Positions 35,020 through 46,852 of a DNA stretch of 64,000 nt are shown here, piece after piece. The DNA lies in contig CM034603.1 of assembly GCA_020091685.1 (NCBI GenBank), forward strand, positions 15,603,596 through 15,667,595, written 5' to 3'. The stretch is from Lutjanus erythropterus. Lineage: Eukaryota; Chordata; Actinopteri; Lutjaniformes; Lutjanidae. The first letter of the stretch is position 1, and every line of letters begins with the position of its first letter. The notes under the pieces are model-generated. The model was not told the DNA's origin, made no database searches, and saw nothing but the letters and a program-made list of their open reading frames with translations. A program made the position numbers and the translations under genes.

Positions 35020-38000
35020 TCAGAATGAACACCATTATTTAAGCTCATTTCTCAACACACCTGGTCAAATAAGGGTTAAAAATCAGTATGAGTAAATCAG
35101 TATACTGGTACAAGGATTAGGATGGCTCAATAAGATAAAGGTTAGGGATGAGTAATTAATAGACACCATAACACATAGAACAAGACGTTATTTCAGAATT
35201 TTCAGAAAGCAAATTACTATTGAGGGATCAGATCAAAAGACCACAACAGACAGTTCAAGGAAGAGAGTGATGAATTGAAAATATGATATAGACCCCCCAT
35301 ATTACGTCAGTATAGACAGATAGCAGCTGGATTTAAGAGTTCATTCCCTCAAAGGAAATTAAATAAGCAGTATCTGGCATTTAAAAGCCATAGAGCCAAT
35401 AGAAAAAAAGGACATACAGCTCACTCAAACCAACATGTTGTCCTTCATCCATTTATTCCTATGAGAATATGAATCGTCCGTTCTCTCCACACGTCATTTG
35501 CTTCAGTGTTCTGCCTGCGCCAGGGGCAAGGTCCATCCGAAGCTGTTTATCAGAGTGAATTGAAAGAGCTCAAATACGTCCTGAGAGGTTATGATGTTTG
35601 TGTTTCTTCTGTCACAGTAATTCAGCATCTGTGGGGCATGTAGCCCTCGTTTCAGTGCTTAGTGACAGGCACAACAAGCCAGCTGATTTATAGTTATTAA
35701 TGAGAGAAGCACTTGGACAGTTTGACCCTAAAAGAACTACAGGGGAAATCATTACCTGCAATAAAGCAATTCCAGACGTGTTTTTACAAGAACCAGAAGA
35801 AAATCTATGGTCCCCAGAAGGCACAAAATCAACCCAGTTTTTTTTTTCCATTGGTATCGTCTCATGTGCAAGGTACAACTGACACAAACAGTCAAAGGTG
35901 CTGACTGTCTTTCAGCAATGGGCTGAATCCGTTGCTGGCTGCTTTTTTGAACCAAATTTTGGGGAGATGTAATTTTATTTTGCTAATGCAATGGTCTACA
36001 GAGTGACAGCTGCGGCTCTGCGCCACGCTCTAATCCAGCGGCACAGGACACTCACACTCACCAGACTATGAGTGCACTGAGCTGGGTGAAGAGTGAGAGA
36101 TAAACAGCCTGCAGAATCAGACTTTTTGCACTCTTTTCACGCGGTGAATTAAGGATTTAATTCCACCAAACCAGAGCTGGTGGTTGTTGGAAGAGTGGGA
36201 AGACTAACAAAGATGCTTTTGGCGAGTTTTATATGTTTTTGAATGAAATGTGTTTTACAAGGAGTCAACGAGCCAATTAAGCTCATTTTAGTTCAGTACA
36301 AGAAACTTGAATTCAGAAGGTGTACAGCTGTATTTCTTTGTGTAAAAAGGGAAATGGAGGAAAATGTGAGAAAATGTAACTTCTTGAGAGTTTGTAAGTT
36401 TATTTTCCTTCTTGCACATTGTGAACATACACAGTGTGTGTAAAATAGTGAATTTGCCGCTTGCGCACATACAAGAGGATGGGACGGGGGACAAAGATAT
36501 TGCCAGTCGCAGATTGATGGACTGATGACGATTGTTTGAAAATTTAAACATATCTCCCAACTCTGCTTGACAGGCTAATTTATGGTAGCCTTGTTAGCAT
36601 GGACGCCTGCACTGGAAAAGTTAGGCCTAATTAGTGGAGAAGTGGACTTAACTACAGCTGTCCTTGAAGTTTACAATTAGTCAAATACCAACTACTTTTC
36701 ACAGCAGCGAAAAACTATAGGTTTAACTACAACTGCAGATTTTGAAATGATCCATTCAGCTCATACAGATTTCCTTTGTTCACGCTCTCACAGTTCAGTC
36801 ATTTGAGCTGCACCTTAAAAACTGTACTTTATCTTCTTCGGTGTGGTCGTCAGGGAAATAGTTACAGTGCAAGGGAGGATGTGAGCTACTTTAACCTGGT
36901 TTAGACCTAAGAGAGCGAGCCGGAGAGATGAGCCCACTTTGATTCTGCACAATCCCACATCCTCCTCCTCACACTTCCCACATGACAAATGCAGAGGCAG
37001 TTTAATTGGAGCTAGTTAGTAGAGTTAGTTAGTTGGACATGCCAGCATTTACAGCTTATGTTAGAGCAAATAAAGACAAAGTTTAATCCTCACATATATT
37101 TCATGTTTTTGAAAGACTACAAAAAAGAGACCACTGTCCAGACTGTTAGAGTCCAATGCACACAGCTTCAATATGTAGAGAAATGCAAAGCTTGACAGGC
37201 ATGCGGCTCGCTAATCATTTACCCACATGTGCACGATGTGCAAGTTGGGATCAAGATGGTTACAAACCTAACCGACATGCAATGTGCGGCGATCACCACT
37301 GATTGATTCTGTGCAGGCCTGGCTCATCTCAAATGAGCCTATCAATACAGAGTCACAGAAAACAGGTCCCTCAGAGATGACTCCTTCCTTTTCATCTTTA
37401 GATCATGTTCTGGGCAAAGATGAGAGTAAAATGGGGTCATGTTACGATCAATACATGGGCCAGCTATGATGACACACAACCCATCATTTATTCATATAAT
37501 GCTATCTTCTCTAACATGCTCTGCAATGGTAGAAATGAAATTGTTTTCGTCTCATAAGTCATTAATCATATTACTCATCATCCACACATGAAGGATAGAT
37601 GGTTGTATTCACTTCCCCAGCCCTCATCTTCAGGTATGCTCTCTGTCTTCCTCTTTCTTTTCCTCTCTTACACTCATCAGTCTTCCCTGAGGTTTTTATC
37701 TCCCCTCTGAGCTGATTTAAAGTCACTGGAGTGTGTGCTATAATCATACCCTAATGACAGATAATCTCAAGAACACTAAATGAGTTTAATCCTAGCCTAA
37801 TGACAGATAATACCACTGCACTCCTGCTGCGTGTGTGTGTATGCTGATTTTCTGGGTGTTAAGATGATGGCGGCTCACTGGAGTCACAGGATTCCCAGTT
37901 GTCTTCAAGGAGAGAAGTTTTAAACCTGAAGCTGTTATTAGTAGTAAGTTTATTTCCCGCCTGCCTCAAAGTCAGCTGTTGAGTTTCAAAAGCTGTGTGG

Positions 38001-38130
38001 AAGTCAGACATTTTGTCAGGTGAAAGGTGAAGTGAAATTCATTCATATTCAGCCAAGCACATTTTTTTCTCCCCGTCCTCCAATTGTCCTGTGCCACAAA
38101 TCAGCAGACATGACAGGCAGGTGACGAAGA
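35020..38130. other. Intron 1, nothing recognised
   Basis: Unique-looking intronic DNA; short open frames only. Confidence 0.5.
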
Positions 38131-38139
38131 TGAAATCCT

Positions 38140-38900
38140 TGTCTTGATCTCGTCACTGGTGTTTCTGCTGGTTTCTGTGGTCAAATGCTCAACGCAGATA
38201 ACACTCTACAGTATTTGTAATGTCAAATGCAAAGCTGGTGAAGGAAACACATCTAATCTGAGGAAAGACCTGGTTGAACACAACAAAAAAGAAAACCAAG
38301 ACCCCTCTATGAGCATGTTAGATGATGCTGGGGTATTTAATTAGCTAGTTACATAGGTTGCTCATGGAGATAACACTGTCTTTTTATTGTCTTGGTTGAT
38401 GATGAAGTAGATTTTTTTACTAGCATTAACCTACACTCAGCCACCAGCCTCATCCGAAACTCATTAGCAATTATGTTAGTCTGCTAAAACAGAATGTGAG
38501 ATTTATTAGTATGTCAGAAACCGATGAAATCAAAAGTATGTGAATTGCACACAATTTTAAGGGAAATATTACAGCATGCAAACACTGTGGTAGTCACAAC
38601 AACAACAACAACAACAACATGACAGGAAGGATATTGTATGTGCTTCCAAGCCTAAGACAGCATTGGATTTTAAAGGATTGAGGATTTTATTTTGTGGGAT
38701 GTGTAAAATCTCTAAATAAATAACGACATGTTTTAAATACATAATGTTGAAATTGAGAAGTATGGACTGAAATTTCTTTTTTTTTATTATAGAGACAGTA
38801 AGGTACCCAGAAAAGGTGCAGTTGGGTACCAGTACTGAATTCCAGGTATCTGTACTGGTTTTTGCTCAAATGTGAATGGTACCTAATTCTATTACTCACC
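38140..38900 (+). repeat. Dispersed repeat family D, copy 1 (truncated)
   Basis: Colinear with 47890-48570: AATGCAAAGCTGGTGAAGG, TACTAGCATTAACCTACACT versus TACTAGTGTTAGCCAGCACT, and GTTGGGTACCAGTACT followed by AATTCCAGGTA. Contains an (AAC)n microsatellite at 38597-38619. The left terminus seen at 46853 is absent here. Confidence 0.6.
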
Positions 38901-41900
38901 CAATGAAGGCTATTGGACTCTTCTAAAAGACATGGTTATTTAAGCTGCGGAGGCTCCAGGGGAATATTAGTAGTGCTTGATTAAATCTCAGAGCTCACGA
39001 TTAATCCATCATGTGTTCCAGGATTAATCTGGTAAAGAAAATGCTGAGGTTGGTGCAAATTCAACAGCCTATTTTAGGCGTGGCACTGCCCTGTCATATG
39101 AATTTATTGCTTTTCGGTGAGCTGGTTGCTTGCACTGAGAAGAACATAACCCTGTGAATGTAAACTATTGGGTCTGAATACGGTGAAATGTAAACCTCCC
39201 TGTCCTTAATGATTCATGAGAGGGCAGCATCAGTGAGAGGCAGGATGGGGGAAAAGGGAAGTAGCTGAGGATAAATCCCCTTCATATTTCTTCTTTAGTG
39301 TCATTTATGGAAATGTGTGCAGGTAAAGTGGAGCCATGAATGGGATCTGATGAAGTCAAGGTTACAGAGGTGGAGGCGCCAGCCATGAATGTGGATTTAT
39401 TAACCCAGGAACAGTTAGTTAAGTGAGAAGCTGACAGAGTACTGCTGCTGTCCATCTATTTGATATTAGGACCAGCTTTATTTGTTCAAGGCCGTCACCA
39501 GGAGAAGTCTGGCTCCCTGAAAAACGAAGCTATTCATCATGTAAGATTGTCATCATCTCAGATGACTTGTTGCTTCAAATTCTGGATCTACTTCCATCTG
39601 CAGAGGTCATGATAGTCCATCACTCAGATAATAAGGGATGATGTTGAGGGCACTTTTCTCTGTGGTTGTTTCTCCAGCTTCAGGTGTGAGTTTGCAGAGT
39701 TTTAACAAGAAACATTCAACCCTATTGTAAAAAACGTTGACAATGGATGATTATGCAAATGTTATGACTTTTTTTCTTCATCAAATGTTAATGTATTTAA
39801 AATTCTGGTTCTCTACAAAATCTGGCTATGACAACTATGGAATGGTTATGGCAGAGTTCTGCACAGGCCCAGTTTTGCAAACCTGCCCCACCTGAACCCG
39901 CTAAGTACCAGAACCGGCCTGTAGAATTTAGGTGTCTTGTTGGCGCAGGACACTTAAATAAATAAAAATCGATCCATCTGTCCAGCCATCCATGCTAATG
40001 GTTGTCTCCCAGTGAAAACTCAGGAGGCACTTGTCAGTTTATTAGTTTACTAATTACCTTCGAGTGACAAGCAACAGTAAAGTATAATGAATTAATGACT
40101 TATTCCATGTAACAATGTGATGCAAATTAGTTTTAAATAGTAACTAATATGTACATAAATAACAGTAAAGAAATTAAGGTACATTAAGTATATGAGGATG
40201 TAACAGGCTCTTTCTGGTTAAATACCCATTAGAATAGGTTTCCATGTTAGCTGGAACAAATCATCAAACAGCACCGAAGTTGCTGCTATTCTTTGCATCA
40301 CCTTCTCCTGTTTTGTCTTTTTGTTTAGTTTAACCTCAGATTAGTCTGCTCTGTTTGAGGAGAGATGAATTTGTCATTTTGGCCTTCGTTCACCACGAAT
40401 CATATTGCTTCAGCTGTCACTACTGTCACTATTTCACCTTGATGAAGAAATGAATTATTTCACTTTTATTACAGTATTAGTTGTGGTGTTCCTGTTAGGC
40501 ATGGTCATCAGTTATGTTAGATTTTCACAGCTAGCAAACTCTTTCTACAACTTTGACATTGCTTTCAGTCTCGCTTGAACCTTCTAAAAATGCAGGCTCT
40601 ATATCAGGCCACAGAGAGAGAGACAGGTGGTGTTTCTGAGCTCTGGAGACACAGACTGCTGTGGGAATGTTAATGTCACATTTTCATATGCCCTCCCCGC
40701 ATTAGAATAATAAGTTTCACCTTGAAAATCTAAAAACTAGCCCCTTAATAGGTTACTTCTGACCTCCGCATTATTCTAAATTTTTGCAAGGCTAATTGGA
40801 ATAATATCTGCCTTCAGCATCAGTGCATCTACATAACATCATACCTCACATTCCAGGCTGTAATGTGTACTCGTTGCACATTGAAATAGATGCTGATCAC
40901 AGCCTAATGCTGTCACTGCTGTGTATTTTTTATGAAGTCAGTGCTGCGTGACTTCAGCTCTGCAGACTGCTGATGAGAAGAAGCAGGGCCAGTCAGTTTG
41001 TATTAGTGAGGAGGACGGAGCTGAGTCAGTGGCCATTAAAGACGGAAAGGTTCGGCCGAATTTCAACACAACAAGACAGAGCTTAATCAGAGCTAAGCAC
41101 CACAGCGAGGACGGGGGAGCAAGAGGAGGGTGGGAGGATTGAAGGTGGATAAGGCGAGGAAAAGAGAAGAGGAAAAGCAAAAGAAAAAGTGTGAGATGAT
41201 AAAGTTTAGGGGTCAGAGTCTGCAGGCTGTCTGGTAGTAGTATTCCCTCTTGTGTTTCTCACAACTGCGGTGACATTTTCTACTGCCTTTCCTATTTTAT
41301 CCCTCACTGACTCTGCTGTGTGTGTGTGTGTACGAGCCACCATCTGCTTTCTGGATGCACCGCCTCGCATCTTTGAGATGATTTGACTTCATAAGATGAA
41401 GCAGGAAGCAGAGGAGGAGGGTGACAGGAAGGACAGCAGGTATGAAGGCAAGTGAGGAGAGAAGGAAGGAGGAATGAGGACAGAAAAAGGAGATAAAGGT
41501 AGGAGAAAGCTGGAAAAGGATAAATGTGAGGTTAGTACGGTCAATGGAGGTGAAGGGAGCAAGAAGCAGTGTGAAAAAGAAGATACTGGAAGGATGAACA
41601 GATAGTTTTGCTCAGAGAATTTAGCAGGTTCCTCCTGTCTGTTTCCCTGCTGTGACATTCTCAACTGCCTCTACAATTTCACTCCCCGCTGGCTTTTGAG
41701 TGTGTGTGTCTGTGTACATTTATGTGTGTGTTTTCATGTTCAGCTCTCTATTTTGCAGAGCCCTGCAAGTTGTGGTTTTTTGCAAACCTGCACTGGTATC
41801 AATATTAATGTCTGGCCAAAGTCGCTATTTGTTGTTAAAACTGTTTAAGTAGACCACTGTGAAGATACATAATTAGAGAGACTACACACCCAGAAGTCAT

Positions 41901-42790
41901 GACTTTTCCCCTCCAAAATCAGTTAAAATGTAGCTGCTGAAGCTACAGTGCCTGTGTGTTTTCGTACTGGATATAATCACACAAGCATCAGGTCTTATTT
42001 GTTCTTTCTCTTCACAGCTGAAAAACAGGACCAGGAGTGAAAATTTAACTGTGACAAACCTAAGAAAAAAATTGTCTCGGAAAATTATCTTTTAATTGAC
42101 AAACATGTAATTTGTGACACAGTTTCAAATGGGAGCAAATGATCATTTGACTCACACCATAGACTACTTTTTAGATTCACCAGATGCTTCAACTCATCTG
42201 AAAAAAGTGTTATGATTAGAGGGTAATAAGAAGCTTATTTTATCCCTTCTTGGAGTTGTAGTCAACTCCTCATTGCTAATTCTATGGCAATGCAAGTCAA
42301 CATAACAGATTATGACAAGTCAAGGTTACATTGGGTCTCTATATTCACAGTGCCCATACTGCCATGCACTATGTGCTCCTATTTCTCGGCTGTCAAGTCC
42401 TGCTTTTGAAGTCACTACCTCTGCTTTTTCTTATGATTCAGCTAAATAAATTGGACAGGAAATACCTCTGATGAGGAAACAGGACCTTGGTGAATTCACA
42501 CTGTCATCATTGTTGTTAGTTCAAAGACTTGGTGACATCATGTAATGCCCAGCATTGCTGAGCTTAACTTCAATGTGAATAGACGCATAATCAACTAGAG
42601 CCATTGAAAACGTGTGAATGTGGGTGCCGGAAAAACTTTGGTTTACCTCTGCAACCTTTTAACTTTACAAAAGTATTTCCAAAAGAATATGAAAGATAAG
42701 ACAAGCAATACTGTGTTGTCTGCATTATGGATAACTCGCCTAAAAAAGGCATAAAAAGCACAGATGTTACGGATAATATATACAACGGCT
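38900..42790. other. Intron 1, mostly unique; purine block
   Basis: Contains a strongly A/G-rich + strand stretch at about 41395-41600 and two similar GCAGAGxxCTGCA repeat beginnings (39852 and 41756). The segment 40670-40920 looks unique and could be a conserved non-coding element, but that is a guess. Confidence 0.45.
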
Positions 42791-42805
42791 CTGTTTTATA
42801 TGTGT

Positions 42806-43510
42806 CTCAGTAAGACATGGCAGTGAGTCAGCATGAACAATACCAGGACCCTGAAACTGATCCAGCTAAATGGAATTCATATAAAGGTTTCTGGTTGAAA
42901 AGGCACAGGAAAAACAAACAAACAAAGCAGGCAACAGGGACAATCCAAAAACCATGAAAATGTATGCTGCCTTCCAGTCAGGGTCACAGGTTGGAATTTT
43001 GTAGTTGAAATGTCCAAGCGCCAATCTCCAAGCGTTTCAGGTGCGCTATGCTAGATGTAAACAAATAAACACGGCTGACTGTGACGCATTTCTTGGCAAT
43101 TGTAAATATTACTAAACTCTCAGCAGCCTCTTTGCATTTCATGCACAAATGAAACAGAGGAGGAAACCGTAACTTGCTACCTACGAACATTGGTGACATA
43201 TTTTGAATTCAGTTTATATGCACAACAAGTGTTGAATCCAGAAAAAAACACAGCGTAAGATCCACAGGCCAGTGCAGCGTCTGCGTACATACAGTACGTC
43301 TATGGGCAAAACCAGAGGCAGGTGAATGAGCACAGGTGTGGATAACCAGGGGCAGCAGATACACACTGAACTGACAGGAGAGGTTAGCATTTCAAAATAA
43401 AACAGGAAACATCAGACACAATGTGACAAACTGGATGTTACAATTCAGCCACCATTCATTTTATTTTTTACATCTGTGCTTTTCCTGCTGTAACATATCA
43501 AAATGTCCCA
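42806..43510. mobile_element. MITE family C, copy 2, split by an LTR insertion
   Basis: Left half 42806-42879 (CAGTAAGACATGGCAGTGAG, ATACCAGGACC, AATGGAATTCA) and right half 43443-43510 (ATTCAGCCACCATTCATTTT, GCTGTAACATATCAAAATGT) are together colinear with 15107-15241. They are separated by 563 bp. The right terminus matches the copy 1 left terminus complement. The left terminus is missing. Confidence 0.7.
42880..43442 (-). mobile_element. LTR-like insertion inside MITE C2, ATTCA TSD
   Basis: Flanked by ATTCA at 42875-42879 and 43443-43447. Read on the minus strand it starts TGTAACATCCAGTTTGTCAC, resembling fish Gypsy LTR starts, and has a CATATAAAC promoter-like word near 43210. The far end reads TTTATA rather than ending in CA, so one terminal base may be mutated. 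No internal coding region. Confidence 0.55.
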
Positions 43511-43514
43511 GGAA

Positions 43515-44804
43515 ACACTTACTGGGCTGCATAAATATTACTTAGGCTACATTATTTCTAACTAGGGCATATCATTATAATATGATTCATGTTCATTTAT
43601 CATTTAAATTATGTCTGTAGTTTCATAAAAATAATTTTAATTAGATTCAAGGAAGTTATATCATATGGTTATATAATCTGATGCTGAAAAGATTTAGATG
43701 ACATTATGCTCCATTCAGTACAGTATGTCAGTAAAGGAAGCAATAGTGCAGTGATTAGAGGTCCATGATGATATTAAATCCCTACCATCTACATTCTGAA
43801 CATGAACCTTAACCCTGCTTTAGTAGAGGCAAGAGAAAACATAATGTTCCCACAGGGACTTTACTGCATCAGTTACCATAACTACAACCAACCAGCATCT
43901 GTTCACCAATGTGAGCAGATGCTCTGTAACTGGACTCAGTCTGACGCTGGTTCTCAGGGAGCAGAGAGGAGCTGCTGAAAGTTCTCAGGTCTTGACTGGT
44001 CACATCACATCTGTATGAAATTCTAACCCGTGGAACCAAACACTAAAGAACTGAATTTATGTCTGTATCATTAAAATTTCCCTCAAGCTTCATGGAAACA
44101 ATGAATTAAAGGCAGGCAGAGAATAAATGTGTGTAATACTTGTCTGGAGCAATGCCGCCTACAGTTGTCTGCTCTGTCACCTTCACCAGCACCATCAGCA
44201 GCGTCTTTTTGAACAGGAAGTGATGGTGTGAAATGGATGGTTTGTCAGTTTAATACATTACATGGCCTGATCTGAATGGCTGCTGTATATCCTCCTTGTC
44301 AATTCAATATTTCTTAAGTTCTACTATTCATGCAAGAGGAAACTATGATCTCTTCGGACTGAAGTTTGTATTTCGTCAAATCAATCTGTTCAGACGGATG
44401 TGACCAACGTGCTCTGACAGGAGATTTTCACCAACGTATCCTACATTTCTGACCGCTGCCCTAATTGGAGTCTGTCAGGATTTGGACACAAACTTCCTCC
44501 AATTACACTGTCACATGAAGGTTTAGTAGTTCAGTGTAAAAGTCCTGCATCAATGCCCATCTCTGCCGCTTGTGAAAATAAAATACAGAAACTCTCAGTT
44601 GAAGAAATCCTTTGTTTCCAGCCTCAGGAGCTCTAAGTGCTTGAGAGGCAGGAGAAGATGGAGAACATCACATTATCTGCAGAGAAGTTTTTTTAAAGAG
44701 CACTTACTTCTAATGTCTCCTGAGGGAGGACGGCTGTAAAGTAAAACTAAGTAGATGCTGTGACTGCAGCTCCTGTTGTGGTTTAGTGAAGGTATAAAGA
44801 GGCT

Positions 44805-44842
<38 letters not shown>

Positions 44843-45100
44843 ACACAGGAAAAGACAGAAAGAGAGCTTTTATAAAACTCTACTGCAGCACCAGCGGTAG
44901 GTACTGTCGGTCTCCTCAGCAGTGCTTTGAAGTAATGCTATGACATTTGTCTGCAACAAATAGTTTGTGGTGAAGTGAAGTTTGGTTACAGTCAGGAAAG
45001 GTTGTGGTTTCAATGAAATGTTAATAAAGACGCGTCTTGTGCTTCAAGTCACTGCAGACTTTTTCTGTATTAAACCAAAACAGTCTTTTCCCTTTCTTTC
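43515..45100. other. Intron 1, unique; (CA)15 inside
   Basis: A (AC)15 run at 44807-44836; otherwise nothing recognised. Confidence 0.5.
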
Positions 45101-45189
45101 CCAAGTTTACATACAGCAGACATACAAAAATAAACTTAAATAAATATATATATTCACATAAATAAAGACATAATTTCAAATTAGTAAAG

Positions 45190-45590
45190 TGTGAAATGCA
45201 AATAATAATAAATTAAGGGGAGGGGGTTAAGATAAAAATCTATAAATAAAAAAAAGTACACATACACTTGGGTTACATAGATATGTTGCTGTCATGCCTT
45301 CTACAAAGGAAATAAATGGCTGCCAGGTTACATAGAATTTTCTGGTGGACCCCCTAATGGTATGTCTAATTTTTCTAGGTGGACATGACACATCACCTCT
45401 CTGATCCATATGTTGGAAGGAGAACATCCTTCCATTTGAACAAAATAAGCCTTCTGGCCAACAGAGACCAAAAAGCCATCATATTTATATAGCACCCAAG
45501 GAGAGGAGAATCCACTGGAGCCACGCCAAACAATGAAATCAGTGGTGATGGGTCTACGGTTTTTCCACATATTATAGAGAGTGTGTCAAA
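45190..45590 (-). mobile_element. LINE (L1/Tx1-like) ORF2 C-terminal remnant
   Basis: Two overlapping minus-strand frames read WKNRRPITTDFIVWRG, GVLYKYDGFLVS-like text, then after a frameshift near 45330-45427 IRHTIRGSTRKFYVTWQPF. The latter matches the K(L)...GS..KFY.(I)WQPF pattern at the C-terminus of L1/Tx1-type ORF2 in fish. The AT-rich DNA at 45105-45190 may be its 3' UTR. 5' truncated, frameshifted, dead. Confidence 0.6.
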
Positions 45591-45696
45591 GTTAGATTGC
45601 CAAAAAATGTACAGCTTGGGATATGACCAAAACGTGTGTAGTGCAGATATTTTGGAGGAAAATAATTTTGAGATTGACTAGGCCCATATCTTCATT

Positions 45697-45725
45697 AAAA
45701 CAAACAAACAAACAAACAAACAAAA
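45697..45725. repeat. (AAAC)n microsatellite
   Basis: Seven AAAC units. Confidence 0.9.
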
Positions 45726-46087
45726 TGTGATCTGGCGGGCATCATGCTTCCTTCAAATTTATAATTTGAAGGAGACAGGGTTGATTTCTATACATTAAAT
45801 ACAGAAGATGATGTGTAGTTATGGTTGTTTTGGATTTTACACAATATAACTAATTACTTTTGCTGCTGAGTAATTAGTGAAGGACTATATTTTTTTTCCT
45901 GTGAGTAATATGTTATAGGTAATTGATAACATTTTTTAGGTTACTCAAAAGTTGGAAGAAATGTGTATCATGTCACCTCATTCATGATACCAACAGTTTG
46001 ACCTCAAAACATTGTTCCATAGCACCATACTATGGCTCTAAAACTGATGTGTTTTCTTAAGAAAGCATTTCATTTAATTGAAGTATA

Positions 46088-46502
46088 AAGGAAGGAATCT
46101 TTGTACGTCCTTCAGATACCTCAAGAACCGTCCACTTGATCTAATTCACATTTGGCAGGTGTATTGCTTAGAACCCAAGGGAGTGCAGTGTCAAATTTGA
46201 TTTCCTGGATTCTGTGGGTCCAGATGAAATGTAAGCCATGCCAATTTACAACCACATTTGGTGGATATGTGCTGATGATTGATTTGATATGATTTCTGAG
46301 TGACTATGACAAATTTGGTGCCATTTGGCCAATAGATGATGCTGTGGATACATAATCTAACTGGAAAGGAAGGAATCACTGTTTGTCTGCCTGCAGACTG
46401 GCCTTCACATATCTCAAGAACTGTTCATCTGATTGGCTTCATAATTGGCAGTTACATATGTTGCTGTGGACCCAAGGGAGAGCAGTGTTAAGTGTAAAGT
46501 TG
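46088..46502 (+). repeat. Two-unit dispersed teleost repeat
   Basis: Two direct units at about 46088-46198 and 46368-46502 share GGAAGGAATC, ATxTCAAGAACxGT, CATxTGGCAG, CCAAGGGAG and GCAGTGT. This is a familiar percomorph repeat; the units are about 280 bp apart. Confidence 0.65.
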
Positions 46503-46852
46503 ATCAGATGAATGAATGAGAATCCTGCACTTCGGGGGTCAAACAATTGGTCCGCTCTGAATGTCCTTGGGTTCTAAGCAGCAATACCAGGAGCAAAGCA
46601 ATCAGCCTGTTCTTGTGAGCATGGATGCTTTCTGAAGGGGGCACATGCTCGGTATAATTATACCATCTCAAAATATGTGGGAGGAGGTCAAGGTGGAAGG
46701 ATGGGGGCAAACCTTGACTTGCCACTGTCACATTAGTGGTTGCTCTCGGTGGGAACTGTTGGTACTCTGTAAGTAATATTAAAAGGAGTACAGTCTAGAC
46801 CCACTCTATATTAGAAGTGCCCTGACATAACTCCTCTTATGATTTGGCGTAG

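Noticed and set aside
41389..41664. 91-codon minus-strand open frame
   Set aside because: Purine-rich + strand makes a stop-poor Ser/Phe/Leu/Pro frame.
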